This document shows positions 40,701 through 52,700 of a stretch of 64,000 nucleotides of DNA, piece after piece. This DNA is from Temnopleurus reevesii (Eukaryota; Echinodermata; Echinoidea; Temnopleuroida; Temnopleuridae), in assembly GCA_036244855.1 (NCBI GenBank), contig BQKZ01001091.1, positions 45,809-109,808 on the forward strand. Reading direction: 5' to 3'. The notes below the pieces were generated by a model. It saw only the letters and a list, made by a program, of their open reading frames with translations. It made no database searches and had not been told where the DNA came from. The number at the start of each line of letters is the position of its first letter. Position 1 is the stretch's first letter. The position numbers and the translations under genes were made by a program.

Positions 40701-43700
40701 TCTCAAAGTAAAACCAAAAGACTTTGTGGCCTTACCATCTACTCGACATCCTAGGACCTCCATCCTGAGTGCAATTGGTGTTTGTTGGATTGGTCTCAAG
40801 CGTACACTCTCTGTAACAATCCCTTGGGGCAGGCTAATGTATTTGGCGCAGTAGTACTCAGTATTTCCCTCAAAGATCTTGAAATTCTGTACATGCGTAT
40901 GATCAGAGTAATACAAGTACTACTTGACACTTTAAATAGTATACGTCGTTACAGTAAACAGTCATGATGTACGCAGACATACTCAGATCTTAACATCTTG
41001 CTGTTCAATATATTCATTATAACATCAAAATCCATTTATCAATAATAGTAATGCAACAAATATTTATTCATTGATAAAGACATCAAAAATTCAGAGTTAA
41101 ATTTTTCACCAGTGAAGATGGGCTAACAATTATCTTTCTACAGTTTTGAAATACGTTCAACAAACCAACAAACCAAACTCGATAATTCATAAAATCTTAC
41201 CGTTTGATTTGTGTTTGGTTTGTGTGGATCGATAAGAAAGACAAATTCTCCATTCACACCATACTCGAGAGTGAAAGACTTCACCCAGTATCGATAGTCT
41301 CCTCCGCCACCTTGTATAACAAGGCCTGTTAGGTTATACATTGCCCCAAAGGTGATCTATGTGAGAGATATACACAAACAAAATATATGATTTCAAATCG
41401 AATGAAAGCAAAAACAACTATGACAAACCAGATCAAGAGGGGGGGGGGGGGAGGGGGGATTTGGAATTCGCCAAAGCAGTAAACTTGTGATATATCAAAC
41501 TTTTTTCAACCGTTCAAAGATCTGACCTGATGTGCTTAATTCCCTGAAAAACATCCGTGTTAAATTCAACCGGTGTTGTATGATGCGGATAGCTTTAGTG
41601 TTTAATTTTCAACATCAGCCCGGCAATTTCCCAATCGTTATCTAAACACTAGTTGAACCTTACCCGAATGTTTTCACAGAGTGTATTACATATCAAATCG
41701 CTTGGTTAAACAGTTAAACAGAAATTATATTAATCTAGGAAATTGGAGTTCTACATAATTATATTTATTTGTTACATGGAACAAACCTCTACAGATATCT
41801 TCAATTATATTAGGAAGGTAGTCAGAAAAACATGTACGAAATTTGGTTCCGATTATGATAAGAAACTTACTTCCGATTATGATAAGAAACTTACTTACAT
41901 CAATGAACGGATCAGCGCCTGTTAGGTGAGGGATCCAGCATGAATTACTAACTTACATCAATGAATGGATCAGTGTCTGATGGGTGATGGATCCGGCATG
42001 AACTTACTTACATCGATGAATGGATCAGTGTCTGATGGGTGATGGATCCAGCATGAACTTATTTAAATCAATGAATGGATCAGTGTCTGTTAGGTGAGGG
42101 ATCCAGCATGAACTAACGTACATCAATGAATGGATCAGCGTCTGTTAGGTGAGGGATCCAGCATGAACTAACTTACATCAATGAATGGATCAGTGTCTCA
42201 TGGGTGATGGATCCAGCATGAACTTACTTACATCAATGAATGGATCAGTGTCAGATGGGTGAGGGATCCAGCATGAACTTACTTATATCAATGAATGGAT
42301 CAGTGTCTGATGGGTGAGGGATCCAGCATGAACTAACTTACATCATTGAATGGATCAGTGTCTGTTAGGTGAGGGATCCAACATGATCTAACTTACATCA
42401 ATGAATGGATCAGTGTCAGATGGGTGAGGGATCCGGCATGAACTAACTTACACCAATGAATGGATCGGTGTCTGATGGGTGAGGGGTCTGGCATGAACTA
42501 ACTTACATCAATGAATGGATCAGTGTCAGATGGGTGAGGGATCCAGCATGAACTTACTTACACCAATGAATGGATCAGTGTTAAATGGGTGATGGATCCG
42601 GCATGAGCTTACTTACATCGATGAATGGATCAGTGTCTGTTAGGTGAGGGATCCAGCATTAACTTATTTAAATCAATGAATGGATCAGTGTCAGATGGGT
42701 TTGGCATCCAGCATGAACTAACTTACATCACTAAATGGATTAGTGTCTGTTAGGTGAGAGATCCAGCATGAACTAACTTACATCAATTAATGGATCAGTG
42801 TCTGATAGGTGAGTGGTCTGGCATGAGCTAACTTACATCAATGAATGGATCAGTGTCTGATGGGTGAGGGATCCAGCATTAACTTATTTAAATAAATGAA
42901 TGGATCAGTGTCTGATGAGTGAGGGATCCAGCAAGAACTAACTTACATCAATGAATGGATCAGTGTCTGTTAGGTGAGGGATCCATCATTAACTTACTTA
43001 CATCAATGAACGGATCAGCGTTATTTAGGTGAGGGATCCAGCATGAACTAACTTACATCAATGAATGGATCAGTGCCTGATGGGTGAAGGATCCAGCATG
43101 AAATTACTTACATCAATTAACGGATCAGAATCTGATGAGTGAGGGATCCAGCATGAACTAACCCACATCAATGAATGGATCAGTGTCTGATGGGTGAGGG
43201 GTCTGGCGTGAACTAACTTGCATCAATGAATGGATCAGTGTCAGATGGGTGAGGGATCCAGCATGAACTTACTTACATCAATTAATGGATCAGTGTCAGA
43301 TGGGTGATGGATCTGGCATGAACTTACTTACATCAATGAACGGATCAGCGTTTGTTAGGTGAGGGATCCAGCATGAACTTATTTAAGTCAATGAATGGAT
43401 CAGTGTATGATGGGTGAGGGGTCCAGCATGAACTTATTTAAATCAATGAATGGATCAGTGTCTGTTAGGTGAGGGATCCAGCATGAACTAACATACATCA
43501 ATGAATGGATCAGTGTCTGTTAGGTGAGGGATCCAGCATGAACTAACTTACATCAATGAATGGATCAGTGTCTGTTAGGTGAGGGATCCAGCATGATCTA
43601 ACTTACATCAATGAATGGATCAGCGTCATTTAGGTGAGGGATCCAGCATGAACTAACTTACATCAATGAATGGATCAGTATCTCATGGGTGATGGATCCA

Positions 43701-46700
43701 GCATGTACTTACTTACATCAATGAATGGATCAGTGTCAGATGGGTGAGGGATCCAGCATGAACTTACTTACATCAATGAATGGATCAGTGTCAGATGGGT
43801 TTGGCATCCAGCATGAACTAACTTACATCAATAAATGGATTAGTGTCTGTTAGGTGAGAGATCCAGCATGAACTAACTTACATCAATTAATGGATCAGTG
43901 TCTGATAGGTGAGGGGTCTGGCATGAACTAACTTACATCAATGAATGGATCAGTGTCTGATGGGTGAGGGATCCAGCATTAACTTATTTAAATCAATGAA
44001 TGGATCAGTGTCTGATGAGTGAGGGATCCAGCAAGAACTAACTTACATCAATGAATGGATCAGTGTCTGTTAGGTGAGGGATCCAGCATGATCTAACTTA
44101 CACCAATGAATGGATCGGTGTCTGATGGGTGAGGGGTCTGGCATGAACTAACTTACATCAATGAATGGATCAGTGTCTGATGGGTGAGGGATCCAGCATG
44201 ATGGACCATGCAGCCTGGCATGATATGCCGCATGCTCACTACCAATCTGAGTGCTGCTCGTTATCTGCTCATCTCGGATCCACTTGGCTTCGATCCCCAT
44301 AGGAAAATAACATCGATCTGTGAAGGAGATTTAGTATTTATTCTGATTCTCAGTCTTGATGAAATTTATCGAATTAATATGAAATGCCATCAGACAAACC
44401 GAGACAAACATCACACAAAGCCATAAGACAAACAATGAAAAGTAATATGCAAAATAGGCAGATCAATATCCTCAAATATTTCTTTCTTTTAGGAGAAAAA
44501 TCCCTAATATTATCATATTCTTAGTATTTTATTAATTATTATCTGTGTCGTTTGTATGATATGCATTTAACAAATTAATATGAACCTTTTTGGGCTGAGA
44601 AGCATGAAACTTGTATCTGGTTGTGCCATATGTCCTATTAAAAAGAATTGTGGTGATCATTTCGAATAAAATTTTAAAAGAATTGTGTGTTGAAAGAAAG
44701 GTCAAGCAGAAAATTGTTTCAACCACGTGTTAATAGAAGGTCAGACCGTATGCGATTTGATTTGTAACTGATCACGGTTTTCTAGCGACTATTCCCTATA
44801 TGAGATAAAGAAAAAAACTTTCAGCGTGACTTTTCATTATGAATCTAGTGCAGCTTATCCTGAGTATAAAAAGTGAAAATAGAGTTCGGTTATGGACATT
44901 TCCATCAGATGGGTCGACGGAGGACAACCGAAAATTTTGGATTATGACATACCTGTTCTGTAGGTGTCGCCCTCTGAACAATCTGTGAGGTTGTGTCGAA
45001 AGTGAAAATGGAACAAAATGGAAGAAATGGAACAAGTTATTTGGCAAACAAGAAACATGGTATTTGGTCATGTACAAAGGCACATGAAATGGATGTATGA
45101 TTCCATTTACTATTGTTGAATAAAACTAGCTGTTGAATTGAAATAGTACAATAGTAGTAATTTACAATAATTCAATAGCCGCTTTCATATTAGTAATAAA
45201 TTATCAATGGCATAATTTTACGCTATAAGAGATACATAGTAAATGAATAAACAAGTGAGATAATTGATAAATTTGACTCGAGATCACAGGTTGGCAAAAA
45301 ATGATTACAAACCGCTACAAAGTCTTGAAATATTTGCTTAAGGAAACACTTCAGCACGACCCCTTTTGATTTGGACAATTTTATGGCATCATTTTATTTT
45401 TACTTTAGATATGACATGCTTCATATTCATGTCATCGAAATGATATAAAACGCAATTTTGAATTTATTGAATGGCAGGTAAATTCTAAAATTTTACAAAC
45501 CTGCTATGTAATGAACCTCCAAAGTTGCATTTTCTGTCAAGGAAGTCATTTCTATCCATGCGCTGAAATCATCCACCCTAATATTGCTTTGAGCTGGGCT
45601 GTATGGACTGCTATACACCACATCCGTTGCTCGTCCATACTCGTAACCCCCAGACACCTCGACACGGACATGTCTTGTGTTATATCCACTGCCATTCTGC
45701 ATTCTAAGGTTAATGATGAAACCTGATGCCTTTGGTAAGAAGAGGTGATAGAGGCAACGTTGAGAGTCTGAACCGGTGCTATCGAATGAGAGAGAACCCT
45801 GCATTCTGGAGACGCGATAATCAGAGTAGAACAAGCTGGATGGGGACTTGTCCGGAGATTGTGTAGTAGGTGATGAACTCATGGAGACGTCCGATGACGT
45901 GTCGGTTGGAACGTCAGATGAGTTGTCCGTTGGAATGTCAGAATTGGAACTCTGTTCAGTGGTTGATGACGAAGGGATGTTGGGTGATGATGAGGATTGC
46001 CATGATGATGATGACCACGACCAACTATACGACCAATAATTAGATGATGTCGATGTCGGTACCTCTGGCATTTTGAAAGAGAAATATCAAATAAAAGATT
46101 ATTCTACTGGACGGTTAAACAAAAAAAGATATCTTAGTTATAGCAAAATATAATTTCTTTGCATGAACATATTCACCCCAGATAAGAATAATATAAATAA
46201 TCACATATTTGATTTCCATGATAACTGAAAAATGTACATACCCAATCATATCATTAATATCGTTTAAGGATCGTATTGCATTTTGAATTCATTGAACAAC
46301 ATATTCTAATACCAATATTACGAACTTGGAAATTTCAAACAAATATTTCAACATTAATTTTCGTGTTGTTTCTAATGCAAAATGGAGAACTTTAAAATTA
46401 AGTGTTTTCATTGAGAATTTAGACAATATTTCCCGTATAGTATAAGTGCCAACATCGAGGGGTGGAAATAGATTATTTGTATCTGATTTACGGGATGTGG
46501 AAAGGAGGTTCAGATAGTGAAAATGAAATGATAAATATTACATTTACCTCCATTCCATGTGCATTGTCCTTGGGGCCCAACATCGTCGAATAGACAGTGA
46601 CCTGTATTCTCAGTGTAACTACCACAGTAATACCCCTGGCATATACTTGTAGGAGCAGCCACACATACAGTCTCATCAGGACACTTCGCCTGTTCACATG

Positions 46701-49700
46701 GATCTGGTGTAAGATTATACAAGAATAATGATAATGTTATGTTAACAAACTGTTGCATCCCCTGGAAGCCGCTGCATCAGGAAACACTTTGTGAAGCTCT
46801 CCAAACAAGACCAACAAGAGGAGGGACAACAAAATCTTGCATAGGCTAACTATAAAGAGATATACAAAAAAAAAATAATAGTTTTTCTTTTTGGTTCCTT
46901 CAAAATGTAAAAATGCCAAAATTAGATAATTACATTGAAAATAAATCAAAATATTGTAAAGTACATAAATATTCAGTATCGAATGGTAAACCCCTTAAAA
47001 TGCAAATTTAGTTAGTTTGGGTGCACCCTGTAAAAAAATTGGTGTTCGTCCGCTAGTTAAGTAAAATCTTGGCTTTGCGCCTGATCATCCAGGTAATAAG
47101 GAAACTTCTGGATATGGATCTCCCCCAAGTGCATAGCAGCGCCCTATGTGATACGCGGATGCAAACCGCTCGCTCAGCAAGGCATATTGGAGTAATCAAA
47201 ATGCACAAACAAACAAGATGTCGCCGATTGTGAAGCGCTCATTTGGAAGATTTTGGAAGTTGATTTTTTGTGAATTTGAATGGCCAAGGTACTAGGGCTA
47301 GGTTTGATATAAAACATAAAATAAGTATCTTACTCATGCAATGGAACATCTAGTTTACAAGATAAAAGATGAAATTTCTTACGACAATATCCGACTTTCG
47401 AAGAAAGTGTAATTGTATCTTTTAGAAGTACATTTGTATTTGATCAAATGTTTGATTGGATTTCTGAATACTCAGATTAATTAAAAATCGAGAAAATTGT
47501 AGGATACAAGCTTCTGAACGGAAGAATCACCATATCGGCTGAAAACGGTTACTCCTCGTCAAAAATATCTTGATTTGATTAAGAGCGCACAATACAGACA
47601 AACACATTAAAAAAAAAAAATCAGTGAAAAAGGACAATAAGTAAGAATGTTACAAATATTTTAAAGAGATTTCAAAATAAATCAAACAATTAAATATTTT
47701 TTTTTAGCAAATTGGCAACTTTGGATCACTTGAAATGACAAGGTGATGACGTTCGTTAGTCACTTCTCTACAAATGCCTTGGCAAAATTGAAATGCAAAT
47801 GAGGCCGAGAAGAGAAGCATACCTGTTGGTCGACACTCTACACCAAGGACGGATTGAGCACTATAACAAGTTCTCGTCTCCTCTGTGTCCGGTGCTAGGT
47901 AGGAGAAACACTCCGGGTTCTCTCGGCTGCAGCCAAACCTCAACCTTGAGAAATCATGAGATGGATCCTTTAGTTCTATCGCTACATCACTGAAGACGAA
48001 GGAAGAATATCCCAGTAAGTTACAAACAATACTGGCTAGGTCTTGGTCAATTCTCGTCAGACACAAGGTCTCCCAAGTATTATTGTGGAATACTTCCACA
48101 ATGCCAGATGACGAATAATCTCCTCCAATAAGTCGCAAATCTAGATAGAAACAACAATAACGTTTTGACAGTTTACAATAACCTAGGGAATTTTAGTAAT
48201 CAATACATTCGTAAGGAGGAACAACTTCTGTGTTATAATCGTTGGTCATAAAGGTGGAATATTTTTTTCAACCAATTTTCACAGCATAATTATTACAATA
48301 TGATTTGAATATTGCATTTATGATGCATGATAACCGTTGTACTTTCTCATTCTTCCTTTTACACACAAGTTCATGTCCTAAGCGATGGATGGTATGAGCA
48401 TAAAACAACAATGACGACAATATACAGTAAATGAAAGCATTTTGTTTTCAATTTCTCTAAGTTTTCCAGATGACTTCTTTTGGTGATTTCATGGGCAAAT
48501 TTGCACCCAACTTGAGTCATTGTTCTTACTCAATCACTAGTATCGGGTATGTCCACCCTGACGCGAACCAGTGCATGCAGACGTCGTGGCATGCTATCCA
48601 CTAGCTTGTTGATGACGTTAACACGTATGGCGTCCCATTCTATCATCAAAGCATCTGCCAACTCCTGAAGATTTTTAAGAATGACCTCTCTTGTCGAAAA
48701 TGGCTCGGCCTAGGTGATCCCATGCATACTCTATGTACCTAGTACCAAGCGCAGTTGAGTATATGCATATAGTGATTGCGATATATAAATGGACCTATTA
48801 TTATCATTATTATTCATATCTGGCGAACAAGCTGGCAAATGCAACCGTACATTCATCTTCCACATGGAAGACAGTGGAACTCCAAGATATCCCTGTAGGT
48901 GGCGGCGTTGACGTTTCCGTCGGGAACCATCAGCGGTGTTTCCCCTCCATAATGGATGCCGGCCCATATCATCAATGAGCTGCCTCTGCCTTGAGTTATC
49001 TCGTGGATACATTCATCACGAAGGTTTTCCCCGGCTGATCGACGAACTCGATGTCTCCCATTCTTTCGGTCAAGGATGAACCGGCTCCCGTCCGTGAAGA
49101 CCACGTGTTGCCAATGTCCTGGATGAAGCCTTCGTCGATCGGTACTTCCTAGCCAAAAGAAGACGAACTACTCTGTGGCAAGCAGACAGGTGTACTCGAT
49201 AACCATTTTGGAGTAATCTGCGATTAACGGTTGGCCGAGAAACGTTGACCCCATGGTATCTCCTTCACAAGCGACGAAGACGGCTCATGGGTAATTTCTG
49301 GTTTCTGCAGCTGAAATTCAAAAGTTGGCGATCATCGCTTCCTGCCGTCAGTCTGGGACATCCTGGAGATTGCAATGGCAGCATATTCCCCACCTCACGT
49401 TGAGGTTTCAGGATCTTTGAGATTGCACTCTGTGATATCTCTAGGACTTCTCAGTCTGGTTGTAGCCCTCCTGTCGCAGTGCTACCACTCTCTCGTGTTT
49501 TATTTTTGTCGTTAGACCAGGGAACGTCTCTACCTATTTTTCTTATTTCAAACGGTACAAGGAACTCAGGAAAATGCAGCCTTCTTATACACAGTGCTAA
49601 ATCATGAAAAGGGACAAAATATCGGAATGCATAGGCTTATATAGTAGACAAAAACGAACTTATTACGTAATCCAAATTCCTCATGTACTATAATGTCACC

Positions 49701-52700
49701 TGTGTAATGAGGAAACATTGTCTATCCATAGCCATTTAAATACCAACAAAACTGTCGATTTTTATTGAAAAATATTTTATTCCACCTTTATGACCAACAA
49801 TGTATACAACAATGACTGAGTAAGAAACTACATTTTTTTTGCAAACACATACGTACATTTGCTCTCATATTTGATTAAAAAGATAGCAATACGATCTATG
49901 GAATTTACCTGGAAAGTGTTTTATGGAGTATGACGAGATTTCTTCGAGACAATTTGTCATATATCATAATTGAGAGAGTGTCACTCATATGCGGAATGGA
50001 CTATACCTCTCATCCCCATGACCCTTTGATCATTATATCTTTTCCTCGACCTTATATGAATTCCTAAGACTCACGTGGCAAGCAAGACACGCCGACATGT
50101 TCCTGTTGTGTGCAGTCGTGTTGAAAGAGTGTTCGGTGATGACAGTCCAAGATATCCTCCTCTGATCCATCACACTGTACGTCATCCAAGATAAATGGAG
50201 GGACATCTGTACTGTTGCCTAAATCCAATCCAATCATCGAGAACTCAACCCCCTCAAACCCCAGCATACGACACACTACATCTCCTGCTGACTGGCTCCA
50301 ACCATCGTCACATACTGTATACCAGATATCGTTACTAGCAATACCCACTATACCTCTCCTGTCTAGGGAATGATGACCGAGTAAACGACGTTCTCTCTCT
50401 GTTCCTGTAAATGCTAAAAACAAGAAGAACAATAACAACGGAAAAATCATGAGAAAGGGGTTTCCGTCAGAAGGCAGTATGGAGCGAACTCTTCATTTAT
50501 GTTAATTTTCCATTCCTTCCATCTTGTCAGAACAACAACCGCCTCCCAAGACAATGAGTATTCAAACATATCGAAATGTAAAATGTTCATTAGAGAGAAA
50601 ACTGGTTGTGATCAAAGGAGCTTTAAATTAGCAAAATTTGGGAAACTTCATACATGAACATTAACACAATACCAGGCTTTGTACATTAGAACTTAGTCAT
50701 GGACGAGCTAAATAATCAGATTCGAGTATCATTATGTGTGACAGAGTAATAACGTAGGGGCAGTGAAAAGAAATAACTAAAATAATCTAAAATATACTCA
50801 TTCAAATTATGTCTAACAATTTATTCAAGGTCAAGATTCCTAAACTTTACAACAGCCAAATTTCACCTTGGATTTACTTACATAGAGTACAATTGACTAT
50901 AGCACGGCCGTAGCAAGGTCTATAATTGCTATTCCCTGCAATACTGCAATTTCCTATCAAATTCTTTGTCTTGTCAGTGCAGTTCAAATCTTCCCAGTAA
51001 ATGTTGGTAGAAACATCTGGAAATCTGTTTCCATGATATGCAGCTACCGTAGTAGAATCGTTATAACCAAGCATTCTACACACGACTCGTGCATCTGATA
51101 TATCCCAGGAGTCATCACATACTGTGTACCAAGTACCATCGTACAATATCTCCACACGCCCTTCCCGGTATGACGGGCCATCCTTTAGTTGAATTGTGGT
51201 GTTACGTGGAATTGGTGGCTCAGATGTTTCTAATGGAAATAAAATTGTGTCTTGATTTATGTCTTGCTATGATTTTAGACATAATTATCTGCAATAAATG
51301 GGATTGGTAAAATTAATAAAGTGATCAAAGAGACAAATTATGTGTCAAACTATTACTGTTTTCATCAAATTGCCAAAAGTCAGATATAGTTTTTCATGAT
51401 AACACCAAATATGCTTCTGCGCCCTTTCACGCCTTTTTAGCATGTTTAGTTATGAATGATGAGTGAGTAACGATTTTCCAATCATTTGGAAAATTTTGAA
51501 GTATATGAACACGTTATCACGTTTATTTCTTTTTATCTTCTTTTATATAATGATACTTCCGATATATTATCATTATTTTGTTCGGATGAATAATATATGT
51601 ATGACTGAACAAACGACAAGCAGAAAATGGAAATGCGTCAAGTTGCTAGCTAAAGACAAACTTGACTTTGGAAATATGTTTCAAAAGACTGTTTTATTTA
51701 CTTAGGGGTTTACAGGCTTCTAAACATTGCAATCAGCCAAATTAAATGACGTTTGAGGATCACTATTCAACAACACATAATAAGATAATACATAATAAGA
51801 CAAGATATATCCAAATATATCGGACGAGACAAGATATATCAAAATATGTATATCGCACGAAATAACATATATTTATATAATATTGGATGGCAATAAATGG
51901 AATACCAGGGAATATTGCACGAGTTAGGGCAATATTGCACAAACCGAAGATGAGTGCAATATTGGCCCTAAGGAGTGCAATATTCCCGGTATTTCATGAA
52001 ATGAAGCCATCCAATATAATTATTATTATCTTTACATATACCAGAAGGCTGGTCACTGCTTTGCGCAAGCGTAAAATTGAANNNNNNNNNNNNNNNNNNN
52101 NNNNNNNNNNNNNNNNNNNNNNNNNNNNNNNNNNNNNNNNNNNNNNNNNNNNNNNNNNNNNNNNNNNNNNNNNNNNNNNNNNNNNNNNNNNNNNNNNNNN
52201 NNNNNNNNNNNNNNNNNNNNNNNNNNNNNNNNNNNNNNNNNNNNNNNNNNNNNNNNNNNNNNNNNNNNNNNNNNNNNNNNNNNNNNNNNNNNNNNNNNNN
52301 NNNNNNNNNNNNNNNNNNNNNNNNNNNNNNNNNNNNNNNNNNNNNNNNNNNNNNNNNNNNNNNNNNNNNNNNNNNNNNNNNNNNNNNNNNNNNNNNNNNN
52401 NNNNNNNNNNNNNNNNNNNNNNNNNNNNNNNNNNNNNNNNNNNNNNNNNNNNNNNNNNNNNNNNNNNNNNNNNNNNNNNNNNNNNNNNNNNNNNNNNNNN
52501 NNNNNNNNNNNNNNNNNNNNNNNNNNNNNNNNNNNNNNNNNNNNNNNNNGATAATAATAAAATATATCGGACGAAATAAGATACCTGAGTTTGTATCGCA
52601 GGTGACAGCAGCATCTTCATATCGACGATTGCAGTTGTGCCTGAATATTTTAGTGTGATAACAATCAAATATGTCCTCTTCATCACCAGAGCAATGGACA

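Noticed and set aside
41893..44205. Possible CRISPR-like array because of regular 55-bp spacing
   Set aside because: Units are contiguous and carry no unique spacers; the unit is derived from an adjacent exon border.
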